In this document: positions 18,868-29,880 of the stretch, piece after piece
Layout of the letters: each line of letters starts with the position of its first letter
Position numbering within the stretch: position 1 is the first letter of the stretch
Source: Macrocybe gigantea
Lineage: Eukaryota > Basidiomycota > Agaricomycetes > Agaricales > Callistosporiaceae
Assembly (NCBI GenBank): GCA_011319805.1
Contig: SJRY01000098.1
Span: 1 to 53,810 of the forward strand
Length of the DNA: 53,810 nt
Direction of reading: 5' to 3'
The notes under the pieces: generated by a model
Databases searched by the model: none
Seen by the model: only the letters and a program-made list of their open reading frames with translations
Told to the model about the DNA's origin: nothing
Program-made: the position numbers and the translations under genes

Positions 18868-21800
18868 ATGCCTCGCAAACCACGACGCCAAGCGACTACA
18901 GAGCCATCGACAGATGCTCCACCAACAGTTCCCATCGATTCTACACCCGAACCTTACACTCCGGAAACTGAAGGTGGCGCTGGAATAAAGACAAGGAGAC
19001 AGCGGGCTATCCCTTCACGGCCAACTCACCCCACCACTCGTCTGGCAGCCCAGCAGTCTGCTCCACATTCTCTCCAGCCTTCTACGATTTCCTCAGTGGA
19101 TCCCACTCCGCGTCCTATTCCGCCTGAGATCTTTCCGCCTCAGACCCTTCTGCTGCCTCGTCCCACTAGACGCCAAGCTGCATCTCCCCCCGACCTTTCC
19201 TCTGGTGAGGAGTTCGACTATGGAGGCATTGATGGCCAGCGGTACAGCGACGATGAAGGTTCTACTAATGCGCCACCACCGTCAGAGAGTCTGGCAACTG
19301 AAGCCGGCTCTTCACCCCTTCCAGTCGTCAATTTCACGGGCCCTGCGAAGTCCAAAGGACGAAATATCGCCTATGATATACAACACTTCTTCGATAAATC
19401 GGACAAGACCGTAGGCACCGTGTGCCTTTTGTGCAAGTAAGTCGATCTCAATAGCCCTGAATTCATCTCCCTAATGCTTGCCATATTGTAGGAAGAACGG
19501 AATCAACAAGGTCTTTAGTTCCACGACTTCGAACTCTCCCCTTCACGACCACTTGTTCAGCAAGCACCGGGACGAGTACCTCAATGTTTGCGCAAGTAAG
19601 GGATGGAAAGTTCAGAGTGCCGATACAAGGAACGCTCCAGCCTTATCAGCACTAGACGCCAACAGACTACCTTTCACGCTCGAGAGGTTTCATGAGTATC
19701 TCGTCAGATTCATCGTCGTCGATGATCAGGTAGGCCCATAGTTTGTACATGACAGCCTGACACTGACTGTTATTCCCGTTTAGTCCATCAGCGTCATTGA
19801 ATGCCCAGAGTTCCGGACGCTGCTCCTCCTTCTGCGGGAAGCACTGCGCGATGCGGACATTCCTCATCGGACAAAGATAAGGGAATCGATTATGCAGCGA
19901 GTACACCGTCTTCTACCTGAATTAAGGCAGAACTTTGCGTTTGTTTTTGATTTACATATTTCCGTCTTGTTATTCATCAGATTTTTCAGAACGCTCCCGG
20001 AAAAGTGAACTTCACGATGGATATTTGGTCCTCGTCATCTTTACGCCCATTCTTGGCTATCACAGCGCATTGGATAAGCCGCGACAGTGACAGTCGTGCT
20101 CTCAGTCTCGAGTGTTCCCTGATTGCTTTTCATCACCTGCGTGGCACACACTCCGGAGAACGTCTTGCTAGAGTCGTCCTCCCTCTTTTGGACCGCGTCG
20201 GAGTAACCGTCAAGGTAATGCCATTTTACATACAAGAAGTGCTAGCTCTAACATTTAAGTAGGTTGGACTTTTCACTCTTGACAACGCGTCCAACAACGT
20301 GACTACTCTTCAACATCTCGAGTCCCTCCTCCGACAACGCGATATCCCATTTCACCACCGAGAGAATCGTATACGATGCTTTCCTCATGTTGTGCACATT
20401 TGTGTGACACATGTCATTAAGATGTTCTCGAGCAAACCAGAAGAACGCGCCAACATTTGTATTGAACCGTCAACATCCGATGCTTTTACCATTCCCCTTG
20501 ACGCATCCGCGATCCCGAACGTTTTCTTGGATACCTCAGATCTAAGTAACGACCAAGATTTCGATGAGAGTATTCTGCACTCCATTCCACCCCCTCCTAG
20601 CTGGGATAACGAAGCTCGTCAAACGTATGAGGAAGCCATGGCTCGTAATCCGCTCGCCTTGGTCCGGAATGTTTGCTGTGCTGTGCGTTCATCTGGTCAA
20701 CGAAAAGAAGCGTTCTTTCAAGTCATTCAAGATGGCATCGCACGCGGAAGATTCAAGGACGACGAAGGCCTATTATTAACCGTCTACGAGCTTCTCCTCG
20801 ATGTCAGGACACGATGGGATTCAACGTTCCTAATGGTTGAGCGATTCCTTTATCTCCGTCAGGTATGTATTACCAATCCAACTTGGTCACGGATTCACAG
20901 TCTTACAATGAATCCCAAATAGCCGATCGAAGTCTTTTTGTCGTTGCCGGAACAGAAAGCTCTTCACAAACTACGTTTAACGTCATGTGAATGGCAGGTT
21001 TTGGTCGATATTAAGAGCATCCTCGAGGTATTGTAGCTGGAGCATTCTATTAACAGACTTTTTTCATTTATTCCTCCTTAGGTGCCACATAACGTGTACA
21101 ATGTCTTATCGTTTGAGCGGGTACCTACACTATGTGATACAATCCCTGCCATAGAGACATTCATGACTCTCTGGGAAGAGCTCCGCGAGAAGAAACCGCA
21201 TCTTGGTCCTTTCATTGATGTCGGTTTGGACTACGCTATCAAGTACTACCGAAAAATCGATGATACCCGAGCCTATGCAATCGCATTATGTGAGTAGCCC
21301 ATTGTGACGTGGACATTTACTGACAGCATTGTCTAGTTCTAAATCCGACTGTGCGGATGTCGTGGTTTCGAGTCCACTGGGAACGGGAATACGCTGACGA
21401 GGCTGAGAAAGCGATCAAGGAAACAGTACGTTCGGTTGTGTTTCTATTTGATCGACTGCTGATATTCAAGTAGATGATGGAATATCGGCGTAATCAACCA
21501 GTCACGCGGATCGCGAGCAATGCCCCTGCTGAGCCACGTTGCGTCGCTCCACGACAACTCGCCTGGCAGAAACTGACGTTGAAGGTGACAGAAGGACGTG
21601 GCATCTCGACCGGAACCCAGAGCGTCGAGGAAGAATTTCAACGGTACGTCATGGGCCCATTGCATAATATAGGTGAAATTGTTCCACTTCGATTTTGGCA
21701 GGTAAGTTGATAAATATTGAATATTCGAATGACCTCTCATGAATTTATCCAGGCGAACGAAACGGTCTTTCCTACCCTTTACGCTATGGCACTCGACTAT

Positions 21801-22103
21801 CTCTCTGTACCCGCCTCAGCTGTTCCGTCAGAGCGAATATTCTCATCGGCCAGCGAAACGGACACAAAAAAACGCAATCGCATTCATCCAGCGCTTATGG
21901 AAGCCCTTCAGTTACTCAAATTCGCATACAAGAAGGATCGCATCAATTTCACGCAAGGCCTCCTTACTCCGATTTCGGACTTGATGCCTAGTGACGGCGA
22001 TTTGCTTGCCAGACTGGCTGGTGATGCTGATTCATCGATCATGGATGACATTTTACGAATGACGGGGCAGTATTATGACGAGGAGATGAACGAAACAAAC
22101 TAA
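18868..22103 (+). CDS. hAT transposase (BED zinc finger + RNase H-like core + hAT dimerisation domain)
   Basis: Spliced gene. Exons: 18868-19436, 19492-19729, 19784-~19938, ~19981-20214, 20263-20862, 20923-21027, 21082-21289, 21337-21425, 21474-21701, 21753-22103. After a Pro/Ser-rich N-terminus comes a BED finger across intron 1 ('TVCLLCK' then 'PLHDHLFSKHRDEY'). The core shows 'FTMDIWSSSSLRPFLAIT' and 'LFTLDNASNNVTTL' (first two acidic residues) and 'IRCFPHVVHICVTHV'. The C-terminus holds 'LSVPASAVPSERIFSSAS', the dimerisation motif with the Glu expected as third acidic residue, and ends at TAA 22103. The ATG at 18868 ('MPRKPRRQ') is preferred; the frame is open upstream to 18655. Confidence 0.93.
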
Positions 22104-22363
22104 TATTGTCTATTTAACACGAACGAAATACAGGTTACTTTTTCTACACTACACCAGCACATTTCGACTCCCCACATAAGCCGAACGATGACGACGCATG
22201 TGCCTCAACAGCATTTTGCTGTCGCTGAACAGGTCCGAGAGCCGGCTTGGTGACCAGTTTAGTCGGCCCAAACAGGCTTAGCTGAATAAATCGGCTCGGC
22301 TTTACCCGCTGAGCCGAGTCAGACCCGAAGTCGCGGCTCACCAGAGCCGACTTGCGGTTAGCC
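22104..22363 (+). promoter_or_regulatory. hAT right subterminal region
   Basis: 260 bp from the transposase stop to the terminal repeat. It contains several GGCTCGG/CCGAGCC/AGCCGAG words (22270-22363) in both orientations, which are likely transposase binding sites and mirror those at 15230-15350. No gene. Confidence 0.6.
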
Positions 22364-22380
22364 GAGCCGCGGCAACACTA
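22364..22380 (-). repeat. hAT right terminal inverted repeat
   Basis: GAGCCGCGGCAACACTA, exact inverse of 15203-15219, followed by the target duplication CTTGCGCA (22381-22388). Confidence 0.93.
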
Positions 22381-23151
22381 CTTGCGCATAGGAGCGCTTA
22401 CCGGAAGATGGGCGAGTAGCCCTATTGACCGGAGGAGGCGGTCCACGTCCAGGAGTCTGGGAGCGAGATCGCGCGCGAGGGGTGGAGGAGGGCGGTTTGG
22501 GTTCCGAGCCGGTCTCGGAGGCGGGGCACCCTGGTTCGAACGTGAGTCCTCCGGTCGCACTGTACCAGAGGGGGAGTGATGAGTGGCGGGATCGGCAAAG
22601 CGAGTTGATTTCCCGCGCGAGGGAAGGTGCGCATTCACAATACTCTGCAAGCGCGCTCCGAGTTCATGCGGAGGTCCCTGAAGAGTAGGGATGGAGAACA
22701 TGTTAACATCGCCAGCAGTAGCGACCAAGGCCGCAATACCCTCAGTGATGGCATATTGGTAGCCCGCCGGGATGGAGACAGATGCTTTGCCGACCTTGAG
22801 GATCCAATCCTTAAGGGCGGCGAGGGATTCAGTGGCGGCCTTCGCTTCACCGTGAAGGAACCGATGCCCTTCGGGAAAGATCGCAATACCAATAGAATTG
22901 TTGTTATAAGCTGCCTCCGTGGACAGCATCGACGGAGATGGAGGAGCGGGGGGTTCGGTAGACCCAGTCCGATTCGAGGGGCCAGCGTCGTCGGTATCCA
23001 TTAAACCATCGCCGCCTTGGAAGAGAAGGCTCCTGTCCCCCGAGGGGGAAGGAGCAGGGGGTCGAGAGGGGCCTGAGGAGGTCCGCCCAGGGTGCGGATT
23101 TAGCGGTGGAGGCCCACCGCCGCCAACAATGTTGAGCGGATCGTTGCTCAT
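22381..23151 (-). CDS. LINE ORF1 protein, N-terminal part (L6)
   Basis: Minus strand, ATG at 23151 ('MSNDPLNIVGGGGPPPLNPHP'). The frame is open for 257 codons to the hAT boundary. Features: Gly/Pro-rich start, acidic patch ('DGLMDTDDAG'), central domain ('LSTEAAYNNNSIGIAIFPEG', 'SVSIPAGYQYAITEGIAALV', 'ELGARLQSIVNAHLPS') and a Pro/Arg-rich linker ('NQGAPPPRPARNPNRPPPP'). It continues at 15202 beyond the hAT. This is the only unbroken ORF1 N-terminus in the window; L4 has two frameshifts here. Confidence 0.88.
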
Positions 23152-23344
23152 TGAAAAACTCTAATAAATCGGTGGATTTTCAGCCGATTTTCGCGATTTT
23201 AAGAACGGAGAGTGCTCAAGGATGTGGGTATCCGGATCTGCAACCTGATCAAAGATCGTCCCAAGTGTTGTCGCCGTAAAACGAGGAGTGCGATTTGTGA
23301 GAGTTGTTTACAGTTGTTTACAAGTGGGGGTTGTGGAAAGAGAA
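23152..23344 (-). promoter_or_regulatory. LINE 5' UTR (L6)
   Basis: About 190 bp homologous to 4905-5095 on the opposite strand. It includes the GATTTTCAGCCGATTTTCGCG words (given here in part) near the ORF1 start. It marks the true 5' end of L6 at about 23340-23344. Confidence 0.7.
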
Positions 23345-24342
23345 GCCAGAGGCGCGCATCCAAAAAGAAACCAAGGTATCGCCAGACCTCCTTGGGTCGA
23401 AGGGGGGTATTGCCCATGAACGGAGCAAATCCCAAGTTGATAGACAGACAAGGGTCCGCACTATTGCGCGAAAAATGCTGTAGTTCAGTTTTGTTGTGTT
23501 CTACAACAAGGCCAAAGTCCGTGAAGAGGTTGTGCACAAGTGCGTACACCCTCTGCAGTTTCGGGACATTGTCCACTGTGGATTTGGACTGGGCAATAAT
23601 CAGTCCATCATCGACAAATGACATGATAACTGGCATGTCACCAGCTTTCTGATATAATTTCAGCACCGGCACTAAGTAAAGCGCTGACAATACTGGAGAG
23701 AGAGCAGAGCCTTGACCAACCCCAACATCGGCGTTGAACTCTGGAGAGATAGCGCTGCGCCAGGCATAGGAAGTCTTGCGCCCAACGAGATACAATTCAA
23801 AGAACTTTGACACTTGTCATGCAAAGCCTCTGTGTTGAAGAATCTTCACTAACATACGGTGGTTGAGTGAAGGGAAATATTGAGCAACATCAAAGGCGAT
23901 GACACTCGTTTTGAAGCCCCTAGACCATCCTTGGCGGATAATGTGGGTAAGGAAGACTCCGGCATCCTCAGTTGAATTCTGACGGATACCGCCGAACTGT
24001 TTTGGATCGAAGACAGCAAATTTGGTCGCTTCGTACTGCATACGCCGCGCCAGCATCTTCTCGACAAGCTTGCCAAGGGTATTCAAAAGCACAATCGGAT
24101 GAAAGGCTTTTGGGGTATCGTATGCAGGTTTGCCAGGTTTCAGAATGATAACCGACAAGCTCTGCTTGAAGTACGAGGGCCAATGCCCCAGATCTAAACA
24201 TGCATTTGCAATGTTCAAGATAAATGCAGCAACATGAGAGAACTTCACCAGCTGTTTAACATGGCTCCAAGACAGATGATCTGGTCCTGGTGCTGATGTA
24301 TTGCTACAAGGCTCCAAGGACTCTCGGAGTTCTGTAGCAGAG
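23345..24342 (-). pseudogene. LINE ORF2 reverse transcriptase segment (L5, middle)
   Basis: Minus-strand RT of the LINE part of chimera C. Motifs: 'LEPCSNTSAPGPDHLSWSH', 'LNTLGKLVEKMLARRMQ', 'VIAFDVAQYFPSLNHRML', 'VGVGQGSALSPVLSALYL' and the catalytic 'SFVDDGLIIAQS' at about 23595-23630. A stop (TGA from CGA-like sequence) and frame change occurs near 23815. The 5' side is interrupted by chimera A (24343) and the 3' side by L6 (23344). It holds the FxDD box that the 12049/12050 joint lacks. Confidence 0.85.
24326..24342. repeat. Target duplication of chimera A, left copy
   Basis: GGAGTTCTGTAGCAGAG, repeated exactly at 28532-28548 directly after the poly(A). It restores L5 RT sequence when chimera A is removed. 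Confidence 0.93.
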
Positions 24343-25541
24343 GGGGCTGGTTGGCATAGCGGTAAACGCGAGTCAGGTAGTCCTATGGCTGTAGCAAGCC
24401 ACGAAGCCGCGGGTTCTAGTCCTGGAGGTAGCATCTTCAGGTTTGCATTCGGAAGTGTCCAGAGCTGGTTCCACGTGACGCGGGCAGGAAGTATCACGAC
24501 CCTGTGACAGTTGTTCCCACGAGGGAGGTGACTTGGTCATGTGACTAAGCAGCTGGCACGTGATGTAAGCTGGGTTATGCGTCACACATGTGACTTACCC
24601 CACTATGTGGGTCAAGTGTCACATGACCCTAACTCACGTGCAAGCACGTGATCCCTGATCTAAAAGTGTAGGGGCCGAAAGGATAAGGGATTATACCGGG
24701 AATTGGGCTGATAACCACCCGATGGCGTTTGAGCCAACAGGGCACCCGGTACCATATAAGCTGCCTGAAGTAGGGGTCCACGGAGGTTAGTCATGGTGCA
24801 GTACGCTTTGGTGGAAGTAGATCCAGACCCGTTCAGCTAAGGGCTTCCCCTGTGGGAACCTGTCATGGGAGGACCATGGACCTTGCTGTGATATCGGAGG
24901 CCAGTCTGGCAGGCACATGGCAAGACAGAGACCTTGGACAGATGGGGATCCGTGCCCTAAGGGGCATCAGCGAACCATCTGCCAGGGGACGGGAAGGCAG
25001 GACTGGGGGTCACGCCCCAGACACCGCTGGGCCGTAGCAAGGCTGGACAGTCTCCAGTCCTTGGCTCGAGAGACCTAACTCCTCTGTCGGTGGCCCTGGG
25101 CTAATACACCCAGGTTGCCGCTTAAGTTGAATCCGAAGTGCGAACTCCTGGGTTCCGTGGGACTCTGGGGACCCCAGTGTGTAGGTGAAAGTCCATGCCG
25201 ACCTACTTGGCAGGCTTAAACGGTTCCCCTTGGCGTGGATGGCCTTGGGGTGCAAGTGTCAGACAAAAAGCCTTAATCCGGCAGACCGCAGCTGAGTAAG
25301 ACGGTACCATCCCTGAGTCCACACCCAATTTGGGGAGGCCTCGGCCGTTGGCAAGGGGGGTCTGCAGACCAAATAGGGAGGGCGTAAGCCCGACGGATGC
25401 ACACTGGACCCACATAAGGAGTCCTAGGTTAAGGGTTCCCCTGGGCATGGATGGCCCTGGGGTGAAAGTGCTGGACAATAGCCTTAATCTGGCAGACCCA
25501 CCTAGGTAGCAGCCTCCCCCGCAAGGGGGGGCTAAACTTTG
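24343..25541 (+). repeat. Module A: ~1.2-kb non-coding tRNA-headed element
   Basis: It starts GGGGCTGGTTGGCATAGCGG. An A box-like word (TGGCATAGCGGT, 24352-24363) and a B box (GGTTCTAGTCC, 24412-24422) lie 60 bp apart, as in tRNA genes. A cluster of CACGTG/CATGTG/CACATG words follows (24473-24655). The interior holds two copies of a repeat of about 65 bp (25222-25287 and 25434-25498). The end is a small C/G-rich hairpin (CCCCCGCAAGGGGG) and CTAAACTTTG. No long open frame. Related modules lie at 29881-30824 and 40035-41153. Confidence 0.85.
24352..24422 (+). promoter_or_regulatory. RNA polymerase III-type A and B boxes in module A
   Basis: TGGCATAGCGGT resembles TRGCNNARYNGG, and GGTTCTAGTCC differs from GGTTCGANTCC at one position. 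The spacing fits an internal tRNA-type promoter, suggesting the module was transcribed by RNA polymerase III. Transcription itself is not shown. Confidence 0.6.
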
Positions 25542-27754
25542 TCAACGATCTTGAAGCGCATCCAATACGGGACTGGGTCCCGTTCTCTGCTACTGAGCTC
25601 CGAGAGTCCTTAGAGCCCTGTAGCAATACGTCGGCACCAGGACCAGACCATCTGTCTTGGAACCACATCAAACAGCTGGTGAAATTTCCTCACATAGCTG
25701 CATTCATCTTGAACATTGCAAATGCGTGTCTAGATTTGGGGCACTGGCCCTCTTACTTCAAGCAGAGTTTGTCGGTTATCATTCCGAAACCTGGCAAACC
25801 TGCATACGATACCCCGAAAGCCTTTCGTCCGATTGTGCTTTTGAATACCCTCGGCAAGCTCATCGAGAAGATGCTGGCGCGACGTATGCAGTACAAAGCG
25901 ACCAAATTTGCTGTCTTCGATCCGAAGCAGTTCGGCGGTATCTGTCAGAACTCAACTGAGGATGCTGGGGTCTTCCTTACCCATATCATCCGTCAGGGGT
26001 GGTCTAAGGGATTCAAAACGAGTGTTATCGCTTTCAATGTTGCTCAATATTTTCCTTCACTCAACCATTGTATGTTGGTGAAGATTCTTCAACACGGAGG
26101 CTTTGCACGACAGGTGTCAAAGTTCTTTGAATCATATCTCATTGGGCACAAAACTTCTTATGCCTGGCGTAGTGCCATCTCTCCAGAGTTCGATGCTGAC
26201 GTGGGAGTTGGTCAAGGCTCTGCACTTTCCCCAGTATTGTCAGCGCTTTACTTGGCGCCAGTACTGAAACTTTATCAGAAAGCTGGTGATATGCCAGTAA
26301 TCATGTCATTCGTCGATGACAGACTGATCATCGCTCAGTCCAAATCCACATCGGACAATGTTCCGAAACTGCAGAGGGCTTATGCCTCTGTGCATAACCT
26401 CTTCACTGACTTTGGTCTTGTTGTAGAACACAACAAGACTGAATTACAGCACTTTTCGCGCAATAGTATGGACCCTCGTCCGTCTATTGACTTGGGTTTT
26501 GCTCCATTTACGGGCAACACCCCGCTTCGACCCAAGGATGTCTGGCGATACCTTGGTTTCTTTTTGAACGCGTGCCTTTCTTTTAAGGAGCATGTTCGAT
26601 TCTACGCTACGAAGGCCTTGACTACCGCCAGGGCCTTCCAAATGCTGGGCAATTCTGTTCGGGGCTTATCCCCTCAACAGAAACGCATTCTCTACTTGTC
26701 GTGCGCGCGTCCCATCGCAACGTACGGCTGCTTATTGTGGAACTTCAATAGCATGCGTAATGTCGCACTGTTGAAACAACTATGCCAAATGCAGCGCAAA
26801 GCATGCATTTGGATTAATGGACAGTTTCGCACCACTCCTGAGGGTGCAGCTGAGACAATGGCTTGCGTCGAACCTATCGGCGCATTCATTAAAAGACTGA
26901 AAGTTGGCTCGTCTGCCCGCTTAGCTAACTCCAATCTGAGGCATGCTCTCAGGTCAATTAGTACGCCTGCCTCGTCTGGGGGCGACCCATCTAAAGTGAG
27001 AAATCTTGCTTCTTTGTCAGACAGACAGCGTGCTGCGCTTAAGTCCCCACTCAAGGATTTGGTGGATCTGAAACCACCACTCTTTCTAACCACGGATTAT
27101 TTTGCTGATGCAAATAACCCAGGCAGGCGGCTTGTCGATGAGTTTGGCAGTCGCTTTGAGATCCATAAGTTACTTGGCCGAGACGAGGACTCGGTCAAGG
27201 CTTACTGCACATCGCTGGATCAAACACTTTCCCAGTGTTCGATCCAGCATGATTGCTCTTATGTGAGTAGTGATGGCTCCGTGCCTGCGAAAGCAGAAGT
27301 GCCATTTAAGCAGTCTGTGTCAGCTTCGTGTGTTTATCGCGAGGGCAGGTTGGTCTCCGAGATTTGTCAGCCAGTTGGTAAATCAACGAGCGACGATGCT
27401 GAGCTCATTGGGTTGCGAATGGCAATCCAAAAGGCTATCGCACAAGATGGAGTTAATTCTGTCGTGTGCTTTTTAGATTCGATGAATGCAATTAATCGCA
27501 TCATCGATTGCAACCCTCACTCTGTGCAGTCGCATTCTATTGCACTTTGTGCATCACTGAAAGCTTGGCTCTCTGAGTCCGAGCAATGCCGGATTGAATT
27601 CTGGCACGTCCCTTCCAAATGGAAGTGGGCAATACAAGTCGAGGCTCACGAGCTTGCCCGGAGCCTGGATGTTCCCCTGGGACGTCGTCCCCTCTATACC
27701 ACCGATGGCCTTCGAAAGGAGGCTGACGATGATATGCATAGCACTTGGTTCTAG
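25542..27754 (+). CDS. LINE ORF2 reverse transcriptase and RNase H (L7)
   Basis: The longest LINE frame in the window: open from the module junction, no ATG until 25679 or later, to TAG at 27752-27754. RT motifs: 'SVIIPKPGKPAYDTPKAFRPI', 'IAFNVAQYFPSLNHCML' (Asp to Asn in the first catalytic motif, normally 'FDVAQYF'), 'VGVGQGSALSPVLSALYL', and 'SFVDDRLIIAQS' (Gly to Arg after the catalytic box). RNase H follows with 'SYVSSDGSVP', 'DDAELIGLR' and 'FLDSMNAI'. The stop is CAG to TAG; homology continues to 28137. Domain order matches Tad1-type LINEs, with the endonuclease removed by the chimeric join. Confidence 0.9.
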
Positions 27755-28138
27755 AATTCTGGGAACAAGAAATACATTGGTGCTTCCACATTTCGTTTTC
27801 ACGAAGCAGGAAAGCCAAATTCCTATGAACGCCCCTCTCGGAAGAGAACGGGCTTCATGAAGTTGGTGACAGAGAACGAGCTTTTTGCTCGCTGCGCACG
27901 ACTTGCATGCGGCCACGCCCCGATCAATGCATATCGGGCACGGTTTAATTTCGTGGAGAGCGACTTATGCTCATGCGGACGAGGGCCGGAAGACTCCGTC
28001 CACGTCATGACTCAGTGCCGCAACTGGCACAGGCCAACCGAATGCCAGTTTGACGCATTTGTGTGTCACTGGTTTATCAAGTACCTCGCATCCAACAAGG
28101 CGGCAGGAGCTTTTATCCTGGATCCAGGTGGCGAGTGA
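27755..28138 (+). pseudogene. LINE ORF2 C-terminal zinc region after a premature stop (L7)
   Basis: It continues L7 ORF2 in the same frame after the TAG: 'NKKYIGASTFRFHEAGKPNS' type sequence, then the Cys/His tail 'LCSCGRGPEDSVHVMTQC' and a stop at 28136-28138. In other copies this is part of one ORF. The 3' UTR (28139-28513) follows, then poly(A). Confidence 0.8.
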
Positions 28139-28531
28139 CTGCTGCTCTGTAGTGGAGATCGCCCGGGGCAACCTAGGCAATCTTAAAGCAGCAGGACCAG
28201 CGACCAAAGCGCTGATCGAGCACTATGCAAACCACAAACTTTGCGACAGCATCCGTTATAGGTCCTTTTGGACCTTTTATGTGGAATTGACTACAGCCGG
28301 CCCCTTGGGGCTGGGGGACAGTGCTCAAGCAAGTGAGTATGCACGAGCTCGGGTCTTTTAGCTCGAGCGCGGGCACGAGAGAGCAGGGCATTGTAGCCCT
28401 CTATGTATTTTCCTTCAGTCTGGTTTGGATCGGACTCGTCGTATTTATAGTAGGTACCGGTATGTATTTACAAGCGGACTGCCAGCGTGCACCGCTATAT
28501 AAATTGTTGACTTAAAAAAAAAAAAAAAAAA
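28139..28531 (+). other. LINE 3' UTR and poly(A) of L7
   Basis: About 375 bp plus A18. It ends with the AGCGG...CCGCT-type stem-loop and 'TATATAAATTGTTGA' before the A-run. Nearly identical to 8050-8445. No gene. Confidence 0.85.
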
Positions 28532-29880
28532 GGAGTTCTGTAGCAGAGAAAGGGACCCAGTCCCTCACTGGATGCGCTTCGAGGTCATTAAGGCAATCCA
28601 AATTAACTGCGCGATCAGACGCAGCGTTATAAGACTTATCAAGCGCATTCCAAAGCACTTCGATAGAATTGCACGGCTGTCCCTGATAGGAGATAGCTTC
28701 GTAGTCTGGTAAAGGTCTCTGTTTCGTCCACGCAGCTAAGTCCCATGGACGACGAGATTTCTCGGCAACCTCTTTGATTCGCTGATCAAAGAAGGCACGT
28801 TTAGCATCTTTGACAGCTCGCCGCCAGATGCGATGATCCCTTTCAGTACGGGTTTGTCTGAAAGTATCAAGGGTCTCAGAGCAATGCTGGTTCCACCAAC
28901 CTTTGCTCCATTTCGAAAGCTTGCATTCCTTAGAATGAAGGTTCCAAGCTCAGTCAATGGCCTTCGAGAGTGTCACCAAGACACATTCGAGGTCGTTGTT
29001 AGTATCGATAGGGACTATGTCCATCCCGAGAAGATCAGCAGCAATGTCAGAGATAAACTCTAGCACACTGTCTTTGTTTAGCGTTCGATGCCGGACAGAT
29101 AAGTCAAGCAGAGGAACGTCCAGCACAAGCGACAGCAGAGAATGGTCCGATGTCAACTTGAGTGCATCGACGATGCGAGGATGACAATCCACACTATCGA
29201 TGGGAATGAACATCAAATCAATAACCGAGGGCCGGAGCTCGGGATTATGTGAAATGAACGTCAGCCCAGGGTTGCTGGGTTCTGACCATTCTAGACTGAG
29301 ATCAAGAGCTGCATTACACAGCATCTCTCCTCAAGAACACTGCGAATTATGGACTCCATCCAGAGCTCATAATGACAATTGAAGTCCCCTCCGAGGTAAC
29401 TCAAATTGGGAAAATCAGGATGCTCCACACAATCATGCAGGAGATGGATGGCGCTAGCGTCGACATCAGAATAGGCGTTAGCGAGAAAGAGAGGCTCGCC
29501 AGGAGTGGCAAAGCTAACAATCATAAGGTCGCGACTATCAACTAGGTCACGACGGAGGGATGGACGCAGGCAATGAAGCCTGTTATGTACATAGGCCATA
29601 ACCCGAGGAGGATCCTCAAGAGATGATCGGCAGACAATGCAGGTCCAGTCTGGATGAGTGGGACCACCAATTACCGCCTCACCCTCAACATTGTGGGCAG
29701 ACGGAGCGTGTCTTATGAGATTCCAAGCGGGTTCTTGGAAAAACAAAATATCATAGTCCTCTCCAAGGGTGGAGAGGAGAACGTCCATATGTACATATTT
29801 CCTATTTACATTTTGAGAGAAAATATGAAACGAAGAATCAAAGAGCGTCCGCCTGGCCCAGGGACAATAGCTGAGGCTGA
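28532..29880 (-). pseudogene. LINE ORF2 endonuclease and linker (L5, 5' part)
   Basis: Minus-strand start of the LINE part of chimera C. It enters about 20 nt after the usual ORF2 ATG. APE motifs are 'IFSQNVNRKYVHMD', 'ILFFQEPAWN' and 'YLGGDFNCHYELW', then a frameshift near 29320; after it come 'LTSDHSLLSLVLD' (HVP changed to HSL) and the linker to 28532. A one-base deletion near 29850 ('GATTCTTCG' for 'GATTTCTTCG') alters the frame at the join. RT continues at 24342 beyond chimera A. Confidence 0.82.

Larger units (their letters stand above)
15203..22380 (+). mobile_element. Complete hAT DNA transposon with Spt5-like cargo gene
   Basis: 7,178 bp with perfect 17-bp terminal inverted repeats TAGTGTTGCCGCGGCTC (15203-15219 and 22364-22380) and an 8-bp duplication CTTGCGCA. 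Both subterminal regions (15220-15360 and 22220-22363) are packed with GCCGAGC/GGCTCGG-like words, the usual transposase-binding repeats of hAT elements. It carries a transposase gene (18868-22103, plus) and a divergent NGN/KOW gene (18033-15501, minus), separated by a long near-palindrome. Both genes splice to open frames, so the element may be recently active. Confidence 0.95.
12050..23344 (-). mobile_element. LINE copy L6 (alpha): full 5' end, 3'-deleted, split by hAT
   Basis: Minus-strand LINE starting at about 23340 with the family 5' end. The parts are 5' UTR 23152-23340, ORF1 N-terminus 23151-22381, [hAT 15203-22380], ORF1 C-terminus 15202-14107, and ORF2 14110 to 12050. It stops in the RT just before the catalytic box, without RNase H, 3' UTR or poly(A), and abuts L5. 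The flanking L5 halves end at 'FLDARL' (about 23345) and resume some 13 nt later at 12049. It is either a 3'-deleted insertion or the product of recombination between LINE copies. Confidence 0.75.
24343..28531 (+). mobile_element. Chimera A: tRNA-headed module A + LINE L7 + poly(A)
   Basis: One 4,189-bp insertion flanked by a perfect 17-bp target duplication. 24343-25541 is module A, headed by tRNA-like A/B boxes and ending CTAAACTTTG. 25542-28513 is the LINE from the endonuclease/RT linker to the 3' end, followed by A18 (28514-28531). Because module and LINE share one duplication and one poly(A), they were integrated as one cDNA. It is nested in LINE L5, which belongs to the sister chimera C. 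Confidence 0.9.

Noticed and set aside
25222..25498. CRISPR-like repeats in module A
   Set aside because: Only two diverged copies of a long unit, in an evidently eukaryotic transposon nest.
24343..25541. Module A read as a Helitron (C/G hairpin near the end followed by CTAA)
   Set aside because: The unit is flanked by a 17-bp duplication shared with the LINE and its poly(A). Helitrons do not duplicate their target, and the 5' end is tRNA-like rather than TC.
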